Positions 20,001 to 29,108 of a DNA stretch of 64,000 bases are shown here, piece by piece (the stretch's first letter is position 1; each line of letters starts with the position of its first letter). Source of the stretch: Paracoccaceae bacterium (lineage in GTDB: Bacteria; Pseudomonadota; Alphaproteobacteria; Rhodobacterales; Rhodobacteraceae); the NCBI GenBank assembly GCA_012103375.1, contig WLWX01000001.1:3452492-3516491 (forward strand), in the 5' to 3' direction. Made by a program: the position numbers and the translations under genes. The notes under the pieces are model-generated. The model was not told where the DNA came from. It ran no database searches and saw only the letters and a list, made by a program, of their open reading frames with translations.

Positions 20001-20370
20001 AGGCATGGATCGTCTGGATTTTCAGCCCGCCGGGCGCTTCGATGGCGCGGGCGAACAGGGTGCGGGCGCGGGGCAGATCCGCAATGTGATCGACGCCAAG
20101 GTCAGAAAGTGCTTCGCGCAGCACATCTTCGGGCAGCATGGCCCATTCCCCAAGGCGCTTGAACAGGCGATTCTGCATCTCGGACGCGGCGGCCTTGGTA
20201 TAGGTCAGGCACAGAATGTTCTGCGGTGGCACACCTTGCAGCAGCAGACGCGCAACCCGGTCGGTCAGCACCCGCGTCTTGCCCGAGCCTGCGTTGGCCG
20301 ACAGCCAGGTGGATCCGGCCGGATCCGCGGCCTGATGCTGGCGTATCGTGGCTTCGTTCAGGGCGCTCAT
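17008..20370 (-). CDS. addA: double-strand break repair helicase AddA
   Basis: Helicase-nuclease subunit of AddAB, the alphaproteobacterial counterpart of RecBCD, which resects double-strand ends for RecA loading. The 1120-residue product is UvrD/SF1-like: Walker A SANAGSGKTR at about residues 24-33, motif Ia LCLTYTKAAASEM, Walker B HILVDEAQDTNP, motif V TVHGAKGLEAPVV. A C-terminal RecB-type nuclease domain ends with VLAIDYKSNR. Its start overlaps the addB stop (ATGA). Confidence 0.95.
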   Translation of the reverse strand: MSALNEATIRQHQAADPAGSTWLSANAGSGKTRVLTDRVARLLLQGVPPQNILCLTYTKAAASEMQNRLFKRLGEWAMLPEDVLREALSDLGVDHIADLPRARTLFARAIEAPGGLKIQTIHAFCSAVLRRFPLEAGVSPQFVEIDERAQKILIGDVLEAMADDPQAGPLVDALALHYTGEDIARLAAEMARHRAEFEDPMSRDEVWKRFGLESGLTGQDLLDRVLEPPSRGVISDLMPILRTGKSNDQKAATELAGFDPDAPDIGDLVAFESVFLTGSGAKAPFAAKVGAFPTKDSRLKVAEPTALDALMERVADARPVRLALLGAEKTAALHGFAAGFLPRYSREKLRRGWLDFDDLILKTRRLLSEPSVADWVLFRLDGGTDHILVDEAQDTNPVQWQVIELLAREFAAGHGARADTHRTLFVVGDRKQSIYSFQGADPDAFDRMFDHFEDRLGAGVQRLELRHSFRSSRAILQVVDATFAGDAGAGLGQSTLHEAFHETMPGRVDLWPIIDNPEKQPDKDWFDPVDLPGKQDAKSQLASAIAQEVKRLIDAGVTLTDQEGKTRRISAGDILILLQRRSQMFHQIIRCCKAEGLAVAGVDRLKLNDELAVRDITALLSFLVTPEDNLSLATALRSPLFGWSEDALYNLAQGRDGAFLWQAMRDRDQTSEARQTLDLLRRDADFLRPYELIERILTRHHGRARLLGRLGVEAEDGIDELLNQALAYERLEVPSLTGFLAWLDSGDVEVKRELAGKGRAIRVMTVHGAKGLEAPVVILPDTLRDQRAGADELLVPPGEAPLWKQPRDERPPILARAVDAQTAADAAERRRLLYVAMTRAENWLIVCGAGQRPAGSTSWYDLVETGMTAVAPAELGTPAGAGQRFETGLWADPIAEMGDEPASDPAGLPTWIGEPAPRPDSSLPTLSPSDLGGAKALAGEHSGEADEAASLRRGRLIHLALEHLPELARLAWETDGAAILRQSPDRPDADEIAECLAHAIAALDSPAMADALLPGALAEVGVTATLEELGGQRIHGTIDRLIVSDDRVLAIDYKSNRIIPANPDAVPDGLLRQMGAYAAALAQIYPDRRNDTAILWTGGPVLMPLPHDIVRMALRRTTLP

Positions 20371-23279
20371 TCACCGCTCCCTTCGCCAAGTGACCATTCG
20401 CCGAAACGTGCCAGATGATTGTAATCCCCGGTATAGCTGACATCTTCCATCGCGCGCAGCGCCAGGTAGCCCTTGCCGGGGTCACAATACGCCGCAATCA
20501 GGGTCTTCAGGTCCGCAAGCCCTTGCGCCAATTCACCCTCTTCAGGTGAAACAGAGACTGTTTTTTGCGTTGCACCCAGGCCGATATAGCTGGCAAGCGA
20601 CACCGTTGCCGGTGCGATACCCTTGAACGCGCCCCAACGAACAATCAGGCATTCCAGCAGTAACTGCTTGTCAAAGGCACTGATCTGCCGGGCGCTGGGT
20701 GGGCTGGATTTATAGTCATAGATGGCCAACGTTCCGTCGCGCAGCCGGTCAATGCGGTCCGCCTTGGCCACCAGATGAAATTCGGGATCTGCAAGATCCA
20801 GATGCCCCGTAACCTCGGTCGTCGAGTCCAGTATGTCGGACTGACGCGCAAGTTCTGTTTCGATGAACCAACCGGCGGCCCGCGCGATCCGTGCCAGCCA
20901 AAGGCTGCGTGCCACCGGCCAGGGAACTTCGTCCGCCAGGACCGTGCGCGCAGCGATCATCAAGGCGTCGCGCGCTGTTGCCGGATCAGTCGGGACGCCC
21001 TGGTCGATGAACCGTTCGAACACCTTGTGAAGAACCGATCCCCGAAACCGTGCATCGGGGCTGGGACGCAGCGGATTGAGCGGCTTCAGATCAAGAATGT
21101 GCCGGGCATAGATCGCGTATGGGTCACGGATCAACGTTTGAATTTGCGTGGCTGACAATTGCCTCGGGCGGTGTTCGACGGGGGGTTTCGGGGAAGGCCG
21201 ATGCGCCAGGCGTTGCGTTTCAAGATCTGCGTCCAGCGCTGCGGCCATGTCGCACCAATGATTGCCGCGCATGCGCATTGACGCCAGCGCCTCTGACCCG
21301 CCGGATTCGGCCAGCCCGTCCAAAAGGCTTGTCAATCGCGCGACCCAGCGCGCCGGAACCGCTTCTGCATCGGTGGTGCGCCTCGCGCGCGACAGAACGA
21401 CGGATGGCGCGGCGATGGCCTGCTGAAAATCATGCGCCGACAGGCCAATGCGCCGTTCGGGCAACAGCAAACCGGCTTCGGCGCGCATGGCACGGTTCAG
21501 CCAGGGGTCGGGCGCGGGCGTCGACGGCCAGGTGCCTTCGTTGAGCCCGCCGAGGATCACCAGATCGGCCCCCTGCACGCGCGCCTCCAGCGTGCCCCAG
21601 ATCATCACACCGGAATGGGACCGCACCGGGTCACGCACATCAATCGCGGCCAGAACCGCGCCGAGAATATCGGCAAAGTCCTGACCCGAGATTGGCCCGG
21701 CGGCATCGGATTCTGCCAGCAAATCGGTCAAGGCCTGCCGTGCGGCCTTGCCAGCCTCGGCCCCCCACAGATCGCCGGAACCCACCGCATCTGCGCCCCG
21801 CGCCAGGGTTTCCGCACAGTGGATCAGATGGGTAAGGTGATCTGCCAGAGGCGCCTCTGCATCAGCGACCTCGTCCAGCGCGACGGAAATCCGATCTGCC
21901 CAGGCCTGACGTTCGGGCCGGTCTATTGCCCATCTGTCCAGGCTGGCCTTGTCCGGAAAGGCCGGGCCCCGATTGCGCAGCGAAAGTTCCAGATCGCGGG
22001 TCATGCGCAAATGGTCGCCACGATCCGCGCCCGATGCGCAAAGCGGATGTTTGAGCAGCGCAATCAAACCTTCGACGGTGGTTTTCTGCTGTGTCAGAGC
22101 CATAATTTGCCGCAGGAACCGCCCCGGCGGTGACAGGTCCAGCGGTCGCCCGGCGCTGTCGTCGGGTTCGATGCCCCAGCGATCCAGGGCGGCGGCCACC
22201 CGGCGTGTCAGGGTCCTGTCGGGCGATATCAACGCGGCCACGACGCCGTCTTCGACCGCCTGACGCAGTCGCAGCGCAATGGACAGCGCTTCGGTGCGCG
22301 GCGTGGGCGCTTCAAGCAGATCAACCCCGGCCATTGCGTCGGTCAGATCGCCCAAACTAGGCCCGTCGCGCAGCCAGTGATGGGTGAACGGCGCTGGCCG
22401 CAGCGCAAGCGAAACGACCCGATTGCGCGCGTCGCGCCTGTCAGCCTGCCAGGCCACGACCTGTGCGGGCGGCAGATTTACCTGATCCAGGAAACGGGCA
22501 AAACGATACTGCGGATGATCCTCGGCACCTGTTGCATGCAAAAGATCACCCCAGTGGTCCCCCGACATGGTGAAATCGAACCCCGGCAACACCACCGCGC
22601 CCTGGGGCAGCTTTGCCACAGCCGCCATGAACAGCGCCGTCGCCCCGCGAGAGCCTGTCGAACCGGCCACGATCACCGGATGTGTCGGCGGAGCTTCTTC
22701 CCAGTTTTTCGCGATCTGTTCGACCGCGCGGCGCTGACGGGCTTCGGTATCCGGGGCGGCGGCATTGTCGAAATAGCGCTGCACGATATTGATGAAATCC
22801 AGGCTGCGCTGCCAATGGCCTGATGCGTCGACGATGTTCAATGCGGCCAGCGCGTCCGGGGCCAGACCTTCGCCCTGCATTTCGTCCAGCAGCGCAATCA
22901 GACTGTCGGCAAGATCAAAGGCGGCGCGCCGCGGGGCAAGGGTTGGATCCGCCTCGATCAATCCGCGGATCAGACGGCCAAGTTCCAGTTTGCGCCGCAG
23001 CGGCGAAACGGCAGCCGCCGCATCGGGCAGCGGGGTCGCAGGGCCAAGTTCGGTGACCAGCCTCAGCCGTGGGACCAGCCGGGCAGGGCCCGCGTCAAAC
23101 AGATCGCGCAGCCGACGCCGCATGCGTTGGGTATTCACGAAAATCTCGGTGCGACCCAGCAGCGTGGGATCCCCGCAGGCGCGTTCAACCAGCCCGTCAA
23201 TCAGGGCCTGGGGGAAATCTGCGCCCGGTGGCAGGCCAAAGATGCGCGCGCCCGGCGTGCTGGCAAAAAGCTCAGTCAT
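20367..23279 (-). CDS. addB: double-strand break repair protein AddB
   Basis: 970-residue AddB subunit from ATG 23279 (MTELFASTPGARIFGLPPGADF). A degenerate SF1 helicase core (residues 1-650, without a clear Walker A, as is usual in this AddB branch) is followed by a RecB-type nuclease domain. That domain starts near LSATQIQTLIRDPYAIYARHIL, with FRGSVLHKVFERF and the catalytic TLAIYDYKSS. It is coupled to addA by ATGA overlap and to the upstream nucleotidyltransferase by 8-nt overlap. Confidence 0.94.
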   Translation of the reverse strand: MTELFASTPGARIFGLPPGADFPQALIDGLVERACGDPTLLGRTEIFVNTQRMRRRLRDLFDAGPARLVPRLRLVTELGPATPLPDAAAAVSPLRRKLELGRLIRGLIEADPTLAPRRAAFDLADSLIALLDEMQGEGLAPDALAALNIVDASGHWQRSLDFINIVQRYFDNAAAPDTEARQRRAVEQIAKNWEEAPPTHPVIVAGSTGSRGATALFMAAVAKLPQGAVVLPGFDFTMSGDHWGDLLHATGAEDHPQYRFARFLDQVNLPPAQVVAWQADRRDARNRVVSLALRPAPFTHHWLRDGPSLGDLTDAMAGVDLLEAPTPRTEALSIALRLRQAVEDGVVAALISPDRTLTRRVAAALDRWGIEPDDSAGRPLDLSPPGRFLRQIMALTQQKTTVEGLIALLKHPLCASGADRGDHLRMTRDLELSLRNRGPAFPDKASLDRWAIDRPERQAWADRISVALDEVADAEAPLADHLTHLIHCAETLARGADAVGSGDLWGAEAGKAARQALTDLLAESDAAGPISGQDFADILGAVLAAIDVRDPVRSHSGVMIWGTLEARVQGADLVILGGLNEGTWPSTPAPDPWLNRAMRAEAGLLLPERRIGLSAHDFQQAIAAPSVVLSRARRTTDAEAVPARWVARLTSLLDGLAESGGSEALASMRMRGNHWCDMAAALDADLETQRLAHRPSPKPPVEHRPRQLSATQIQTLIRDPYAIYARHILDLKPLNPLRPSPDARFRGSVLHKVFERFIDQGVPTDPATARDALMIAARTVLADEVPWPVARSLWLARIARAAGWFIETELARQSDILDSTTEVTGHLDLADPEFHLVAKADRIDRLRDGTLAIYDYKSSPPSARQISAFDKQLLLECLIVRWGAFKGIAPATVSLASYIGLGATQKTVSVSPEEGELAQGLADLKTLIAAYCDPGKGYLALRAMEDVSYTGDYNHLARFGEWSLGEGSGE

Positions 23280-23976
23280 GCGCGAACTGGTCCTGTGCAA
23301 GCATGTCTTCGGCCAGCGGAATCGCCTCCGGATAGCCGACATCGCACCAGCCGCCCCGGTGCAGCGTGCCGAATAACCCGCCATCCGCAATCTGGCGATC
23401 CCACAGCCGGTTCAGCGAAAAGGCCTTGCCCGGCATCTGCGCCAGCACGTCGGTGTTGGTGATCTGAGCGCCTGAATAGACAAGATCGCCTCCACGGGTC
23501 AGTCGGCCGTGGGCATCCATCGAAAAATCTCCGCCGCCCTGGCGACCGATTGCCAGATCGGCGGGGATCAACAGCAACAGGGCCTGCATCCTGTGCGCCT
23601 GCCAGGTGACGCATAGTTCTTGCAGCGGGTTCGGACCGGTCCAGACCACATCGGGATTGAGCGTATAAACCGCACCAGACCCAAGCGTCGGCAGCGCCGC
23701 CTTCAACCCGCCACCGGTGTCGAGGATTTCCGGCGTTTCAATGCACACCGATACGTCACTGCCGTGCAGATGCGCGGCAATCTGATTGGCACAGTGGTGG
23801 GCGTTCACTGCGATGCGATCCACCTTGTTCCGGGCAAGGTCCAGGGCGCGATCCAGCAGTGGCTGCCCGGCAACCGGAATCAACGGTTTGGGGCGGTTCC
23901 GGGTCAAGGCGCCCATGCGCGTCCCGAAGCCTGCGGCAAATATCATTGCAGCGTCTGGCGCGTTTTGTTCAGTCAC
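23272..23976 (-). CDS. nucleotidyltransferase (MurU-like sugar-1-phosphate NTP transferase)
   Basis: 234 residues from a GTG start at 23976 whose codon lies inside the end of tsaE. It has the nucleotidyltransferase signature FAAGFGTRMGALTRNRPKPLIPVAGQPLL at about residues 13-41, with the G-x-G-T-R-x(n)-P-K-P pattern. The family includes MurU (MurNAc-1-P uridylyltransferase) of the peptidoglycan recycling salvage route. Alphaproteobacteria commonly carry it between tsaE and addB. The specific substrate is inferred, not shown. Confidence 0.8.
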   Translation of the reverse strand: MTEQNAPDAAMIFAAGFGTRMGALTRNRPKPLIPVAGQPLLDRALDLARNKVDRIAVNAHHCANQIAAHLHGSDVSVCIETPEILDTGGGLKAALPTLGSGAVYTLNPDVVWTGPNPLQELCVTWQAHRMQALLLLIPADLAIGRQGGGDFSMDAHGRLTRGGDLVYSGAQITNTDVLAQMPGKAFSLNRLWDRQIADGGLFGTLHRGGWCDVGYPEAIPLAEDMLAQDQFAHD

Positions 23977-24490
23977 GGAACACCCCGGACAACGCTTTGA
24001 TGCGGGGGTGCCAGCCAGCGCCATGGGCCACGACGTTCAGGCTGCGCTGCCCATCCTCTGGCAGGGTTGTGAATTCCAGCTCCAGGCGGTGATCCGGCAA
24101 GTTTCCATCCAGCCGGTCGGGCCATTCCACCAGGGTCAGGGCGGTTTCAAAGGCATCGCTCAGACCAAGCTCATCGACATCGGCCAACCCGCCAAGACGG
24201 TAGAGGTCCGCGTGCCAGATCTCCAGTTCGCCAGCATGATAGGTCTGGACCAGCGTGAAAGTGGGCGAGGGGACATCTTCGCTCAGGCCGACGGCGCGCA
24301 GCCGTGCTTGAATCAGGGCGCGGGCGAAATGGGTCTTTCCGGCCCCGATCGACCCCGACAGAAGCAGCGCATCACCGGCACCCACCAGCGGCGCCAGACG
24401 TTCCGCCAGATCCGCAGTCGCCCTGGCCGAGGGCAGCAGCCGGGTCCAGCAGGCAGGTTCGGCGTCCGGAGGTGATTGGGCGACATGCAT
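23969..24490 (-). CDS. tsaE: tRNA threonylcarbamoyladenosine biosynthesis ATPase TsaE
   Basis: 173-residue TsaE, the P-loop ATPase that drives the TsaB-TsaD-TsaE complex making t6A37 in ANN-decoding tRNAs. Walker A GSIGAGKT at residues 46-53, SPTFTLVQTY, and LVEWPDR are family hallmarks. tsaD is present elsewhere in the window (36975-38081). The neighbour upstream is the broken PAS gene. Confidence 0.93.
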   Translation of the reverse strand: MHVAQSPPDAEPACWTRLLPSARATADLAERLAPLVGAGDALLLSGSIGAGKTHFARALIQARLRAVGLSEDVPSPTFTLVQTYHAGELEIWHADLYRLGGLADVDELGLSDAFETALTLVEWPDRLDGNLPDHRLELEFTTLPEDGQRSLNVVAHGAGWHPRIKALSGVFRD

Positions 24491-24573
24491 GGCACAAACC
24501 TAGCGCAGGTCCGCCGGTGACTGAATCACAAACCGCAGACCTGTCCGATTTTCCTGGTGGCGCGGGGCAAGCC

Positions 24574-26391
24574 CTAACCCGATGCACCCGCCGCGCGCCT
24601 GTCAAGCCGGGTCACACCGGCAACTTTGGGTGCACGCACGGTACCGATCCTGAACCCAACCAGCGTCGCACCGCCCGCCAGTGGTGCCGCGCGCATCGAC
24701 AAGGCCCGCCCGTCCACCATGCGCAGCGTGTCGGTCCAGGGCGCGCGATCTTCCCTTGCATGCGCAAATGTCCTGAGCTGTTTCCAGGCCGGCGTCGCTG
24801 CGGTCCTGGCATTCCAGCGCTGCATCGCGTCGGAAAGGGTCATATCGCCCAGCGAGGATCGCGGATCGACCCCCCACATGGCTGCATAGGCCGCATTTGA
24901 CAGCGTCAGCACCCCGGCGTTGTCGAAAATCACCAAAGCCTCATCAAGCGAATCAAGAACCGCCTGGCTGAGGTCCAGTTCGGCGCGGAACTGGCGTGTC
25001 AGGGCAATCTCGTGCGTGATGTCCTTGAAAATCAGGGCGAAGGCGCCATTCCCATGAGGCCGACCCTTCACATCCAGAACCTGCCCGTCCGCCAATGTCC
25101 AGGTGGCCGCATACCCGTTCCCACTGGCCCCGCCCTCAAGCTCGGTCAGGTTCTCGCGCCACTCTTTATAGTTGCGCGGTTCGGGCATGCGTCGATCTTC
25201 GCGCAACCGGTCGAGGAAGGTGAACAGCGACGGCTTTGTGATCACGAATTCGACAGGTAGGGACAGAATCTCGGCCAGGGCAGGGTTGAACAATGTCAGC
25301 GCCCGGTCCTGGTCGAAGATCGCCAATCCGCTGTCGAGGCTGGCAAAGGTCTGGGTCAGCGTTTGCCGGAACGCGCCGAGTGCCGCATCCGCCGAAATCT
25401 CACGCGCGGCACTGACGGCGGTGTAAATGACACCGTCAGCAAGGGCCTGGGCAGAGACTGTGTACCAATCTGTCGGGGCCCTTGCGGATCCCAGCAAGGC
25501 CAGGCGACGTGGTTCGCCAAAGCCATCACGCCCTGCATCGGTGTCGAAAATATGCGGCGGCGGCCATGTTTCCGTTTGCCCATTGATCGCTGCGACACAG
25601 TCAAGATACGCGCTGTTGGCCCAGTTGATCTGCCCCTTCCCACTGGGCTGATTGTGTTGAAAAACTCCGAAATCAGAGCGTCGCGGATTTCTTGCGAAAA
25701 CCTATGAAGCGAAATAGTCGGAAAGCTTTGACCACGAGACAGCGCATGGCTGCGCGTGAGCGCATGTAGGCGATTTGGGCCGACCCCCGCGCCAAAAATT
25801 TAGGATCGGGCTGCATGGAAAGAAAAATCATCGTTCAGGCCCTAAAACGGAGTTTTTCAACACAATCGGCTGCAAACGGTCTTCGCGCCATACCAGCCAG
25901 GGCACCCCTTCCGAGATTGCGCGCAACGTCTCCATCTCTTGCTGCGCGGCGGCAAGGCTCAGCCGGTCGACCTGCAGCGTCGCCTCGCTGGTTTCGACAT
26001 GGGCGAGCGAGACTCGCAGGACATCATCGCGGACGCTCAGGACGACGCGGGTTGTGCCATCGGTTGACAGCAATGTCGTGCGCCCGCCGGACAGGGCGCG
26101 ATCCCGTGCCTGCGCAAGATCAGGCAGGCGGGGGGTCAGCAGCTGTAACAGGCGCGACCAGTCGGATCCTTCGTTCGGCGTGGCAGACAGGATCTGCCGC
26201 GCCTGTGGGGTGGCATCCAGAACTTGATCATCCGCGAACAGGAAAACCGCCCCTTCATCGGACGCTGCCAGCGGCCCGGCACCACGGCGGGAACGGGCGC
26301 TTAGCACAGTTGTCAGTCCAAGACCGCCAAGCGCTGCCAGAAATGCGCTTCCCACAATACCGAGAACCAGAAGGACATCTGCCCCTGCCAT
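24574..26391 (-). pseudogene. PAS-domain sensor protein, interrupted by a MITE
   Basis: The 5' part (26391 down to 25868) encodes an N-terminal membrane helix (MAGADVLLVLGIVGSAFLAALG) and the start of a sensory region, ending in DRLQP. The 3' part (25649 down to 24574) continues with SGKGQINWANSAYLDC and two PAS-type segments (LDSGLAIFDQDRALTLFN and LDEALVIFDNAGVLTLSN). A 218-bp MITE sits between. Removing it and one GGCT copy gives one uninterrupted frame. No histidine kinase or ATPase domain follows. The neighbourhood of tsaE and regB suggests a signalling role. As it stands the first part ends with residues encoded by the MITE. Confidence 0.9.
25650..25867. mobile_element. 218-bp MITE, copy 1 (in the PAS gene)
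   Basis: Non-coding element with perfect 20-bp terminal inverted repeats (GATTGTGTTGAAAAACTCCG). It is flanked by 4-bp direct repeats GGCT (25646-25649 and 25868-25871). By eye it is identical to copy 2 (33569) and to the reverse complement of copy 3 (42096). It encodes no transposase; small ORFs crossing it are not credible. Its ends resemble those of the IS1182-type element at 61961-63495. Confidence 0.93.
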
Positions 26392-26529
26392 AGCAAACTC
26401 ACAAACCGTTACCCCGCGCTCATAATCCGTTCAGGAAGATTAACAGCGGGTTAACGCAACGTGGCGTTGCAGATCATGACGTGGCGTCCGGCGCTCTACG
26501 ACATTGCACGGCGCGGCAATGAGGCGGCC

Positions 26530-27879
26530 CTAGACCTCGAACCTCTGGTTGGGGCCAAGCGGCATCCGGTCGGCGGCAAGGACATCCATCGGCCAGGTCA
26601 CCACAACCCGTGCGCCGCATTGTTCGTTGGCCTCCGAAAGATTGCTGAAGACCAGGTTTGCCCCGCTGCGTTCCAACAGGGTTTTTGCAATGAACAGACC
26701 CAGGCCCATACCGTCATAGCCGGGTCGTGAGGTATCCGGGTGACGCACAAACGGGTCGCCGATGCGCCCAAGGATCTGCGGCGGAAATCCCGGCCCGTCA
26801 TCGGTGATCGTGATGGAGATATGGTTCTGCGTCCATCGAAGCCTGATCTGAACCTGCCGGGTGGCGAAATCGACCGCATTCTGGGTCAGGTTGCGCAGGC
26901 CGTGAATGACTTCGGGCCGCCGCTGAATGGACGGTTCCGCGTCGGACCCGCCGTCACCGGGGCCGATATCATAGACAATGCTGCGCCCGCGCTGCGCATG
27001 GGGTTCGGCGGCGTCCTGTACAACCTGGCTGAGCGGGGCAATCCTGAGGTGCAGATCATCCTTGCCGCTTCGCCCCATCGAGCGCAGGATATCACGGCAG
27101 CGGTCTGCCTGTTCGCGGATCAAAGCTGCGTCTGCGGCCAGTTCGGGTTTGTCGCCAAGCTCATCCGCCAATTCGCTGCTGGCCAGTTTGATGGTTGCCA
27201 GCGGCGTGCCAAGTTCATGCGCCGCAGCAGCGACAACGCCGCCCAGGTCGGTGAGCTTTTGTTCCCGCGCTAGTGCCATCTGGGTTGCGGCCAGGGCGTC
27301 AGACATGGCGTGCACCTCGGCCGTGACGCGGCGCGCGTATACGGCAAGGAACATCACGCCGATCACGATGGCCACCCAGAATCCCCAGACAAACAGACGG
27401 GGCATCTGCAACAGATCGCCATCCACCGTGCGCAGTGGCGCGTGCCAGATCGCCACCAGCGAGATCATCAGAATTGTCGCGCCGCCCAGCAGAACGGTCG
27501 ATCGCGGCCTGAGTGCTGTGGCCGAAATCGTCACCGGCACCAGCAGCAGCAAAGCAAACGGATTGTTGAGGCCCCCAGCCAGCGCCAGAAGCGCCGACAG
27601 TTGCGCCGCATCGAACAACAACATGCCCTGCAATTCCCGCTCGGACAGGCGGGTGTTGCGCGGATAGACCAGAATCGCGACCAGATTGGCCGTGACCGAG
27701 GCACCCACCACCACCAGGATCAGGGCCAGGTTCAGCTCCAGCTTGAAGATGACGCCGGCCACGACAATCGTTGCCAACTGACCGGCCACAGCGATCCAAC
27801 GCAGCACCGTCAGCGTTCTAAGGCGGACCCAGTCGCCTCGCACGCGAGGCAGCAGTATCGCAGTATCCTGATCAGGCAT
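26530..27879 (-). CDS. regB: redox-sensing histidine kinase RegB (PrrB)
   Basis: Membrane sensor kinase of the global redox regulator RegBA, which controls photosynthesis, respiration and carbon/nitrogen fixation genes in Rhodobacter relatives. The 449-residue product has six hydrophobic segments (residues about 25-185), the quinone-sensing box GGLNNPF at 102-108, the H-box AAAAHELGTPL with His221, and the redox Cys at 261 (DRCRDIL). The ATPase domain contains NLTQNAVDFA and DDGPGFPP, then GMGLGLFIAKTL. It is divergent from regA with a 111-bp gap. The senC gene that accompanies regA in Rhodobacter is not between them. Confidence 0.94.
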   Translation of the reverse strand: MPDQDTAILLPRVRGDWVRLRTLTVLRWIAVAGQLATIVVAGVIFKLELNLALILVVVGASVTANLVAILVYPRNTRLSERELQGMLLFDAAQLSALLALAGGLNNPFALLLLVPVTISATALRPRSTVLLGGATILMISLVAIWHAPLRTVDGDLLQMPRLFVWGFWVAIVIGVMFLAVYARRVTAEVHAMSDALAATQMALAREQKLTDLGGVVAAAAHELGTPLATIKLASSELADELGDKPELAADAALIREQADRCRDILRSMGRSGKDDLHLRIAPLSQVVQDAAEPHAQRGRSIVYDIGPGDGGSDAEPSIQRRPEVIHGLRNLTQNAVDFATRQVQIRLRWTQNHISITITDDGPGFPPQILGRIGDPFVRHPDTSRPGYDGMGLGLFIAKTLLERSGANLVFSNLSEANEQCGARVVVTWPMDVLAADRMPLGPNQRFEV

Positions 27880-27990
27880 CCTGTTTCACGACCTGTTCAA
27901 ATCCAAATGTCTGGCGTAGCTTAGCGGCGATATGCCGCCCGGCCCAGCCGTTGCGGGCACCATAGGGCGGTTTGAACGCAAGGATCAGGC

Positions 27991-28542
27991 ATGACAGACA
28001 ACACCCTCAAGATCGGTCCCGACGCCTCCTTGCTGTTGGTTGATGATGACGAAGCATTCCTGCGGCGGCTTGGCCGCGCCATGGAAAAACGCGGGTTCGA
28101 CGTTACCATGTCGGAAACTGTGGCCGAAGGCGTGAAGCTGGCGCGCGATGCTCCGCCCGCCTATGCGGTGGTCGACCTGCGGCTGAATGACGGCAACGGT
28201 CTGGATGTGGTCGAGGCGCTGCACGCGGCGCGGCCGGATTGCCGCGTGATCGTCCTGACGGGTTATGGCGCGATTGCCACTGCGGTTGCGGCGGTCAAGA
28301 TCGGGGCGGTGGACTATCTGTCCAAACCGGCAGATGCCAATGACGTCACCGCCGCCTTGCTTGCGTCCGAAGATTCGCTGCCACCGCCACCCGAAAACCC
28401 GATGAGCGCGGATCGCGTCCGTTGGGAGCATATTCAACGCGTGTACGAGCAATGCGACCGCAACGTCAGCGAAACCGCGCGGCGATTGAACATGCACCGG
28501 CGGACGTTGCAAAGGATACTGGCGAAACGGTCGCCGCGATAA
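27991..28542 (+). CDS. regA: redox response regulator RegA (PrrA/ActR)
   Basis: 183-residue response regulator. The receiver domain has the acidic triad DDDE at 18-21, phosphoacceptor Asp62 (AVVDLRLND), and the conserved Lys in YLSKPAD. A Pro-rich linker (LPPPPENP) precedes the Fis-type helix-turn-helix DRNVSETARRLNMHRRTLQRIL at the C-terminus, highly typical of RegA/PrrA. It is partner of RegB across a short divergent promoter region. Confidence 0.95.
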   Translation: MTDNTLKIGPDASLLLVDDDEAFLRRLGRAMEKRGFDVTMSETVAEGVKLARDAPPAYAVVDLRLNDGNGLDVVEALHAARPDCRVIVLTGYGAIATAVAAVKIGAVDYLSKPADANDVTAALLASEDSLPPPPENPMSADRVRWEHIQRVYEQCDRNVSETARRLNMHRRTLQRILAKRSPR

Positions 28543-28580
28543 ATCTGCGCAACAAAACTGTCCTCATCATAGTGCCGACC

Positions 28581-28617
28581 GACGTCTGGCGCGGCGATTA
28601 ATCAACCGCCAGGCGTC
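28581..28617. terminator. imperfect hairpin between regA and the GNAT gene
   Basis: GACGTCTGGCG (28581-28591) pairs imperfectly with CGCCAGGCGTC (28607-28617). It lies between convergent genes and has no strong T run. Possibly a bidirectional terminator. Confidence 0.4.
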
Positions 28618-28625
28618 CCGACTTC

Positions 28626-29108
28626 TCACAGATCAAAACGCTTGCTGATCTTATCCACGACCATCCCGTTTTCCAGGGTCACCCCGTGGTCGTGGTGCCA
28701 GTCACGAAACCCGCGGCTTTGATAATAGATCAGCCCGCCGTCGTTGTCGGCGCGGATAGTGGCGTTGATCCAGACATAGCCCAGTGATTTGGCAGCGCTC
28801 GCGGATGCCACGAACAGCGCGGAGCCGATGCCCAGACCGGTGCGCCCGATCTGAACAAATGTGGCGATGTCGCAAGCTTCGGGCGGCAGGTTGTCATGTG
28901 GCCCGATCCACTGAAAGCCGACGATGTCATCATCCGCCTCGGCCACATGCCAGGCGGAGGCGTTCGGCTGGTCGGACATCCAGCTGGCCAGATCGGATCC
29001 AATCACCGGTTTCGTTAACGCGGTGGTGCCGCCGCGCGTGATGATCGCGTTCAGCAGGCGCGCCATGTCAGGCGTATCAAGGGTTGAGGCACGGCGAACA
29101 CTGATCAT
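28626..29108 (-). CDS. GNAT family N-acetyltransferase
   Basis: 160 residues with the GCN5-related fold. The N-terminal ISVRRASTLDTPDMARLLNAII start is typical of the PhnO/Pat-like branch. The acetyl-CoA loop is recognisable as IGRTGLGIGSALF (the R/Q-x-x-G-x-G/A pattern) and the last strands as GLIYYQSRGFRDW. Substrate unknown. Its start overlaps the HD gene stop (ATGA), so it is co-transcribed with the HD and glycosyltransferase genes upstream. Confidence 0.82.
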   Translation of the reverse strand: MISVRRASTLDTPDMARLLNAIITRGGTTALTKPVIGSDLASWMSDQPNASAWHVAEADDDIVGFQWIGPHDNLPPEACDIATFVQIGRTGLGIGSALFVASASAAKSLGYVWINATIRADNDGGLIYYQSRGFRDWHHDHGVTLENGMVVDKISKRFDL

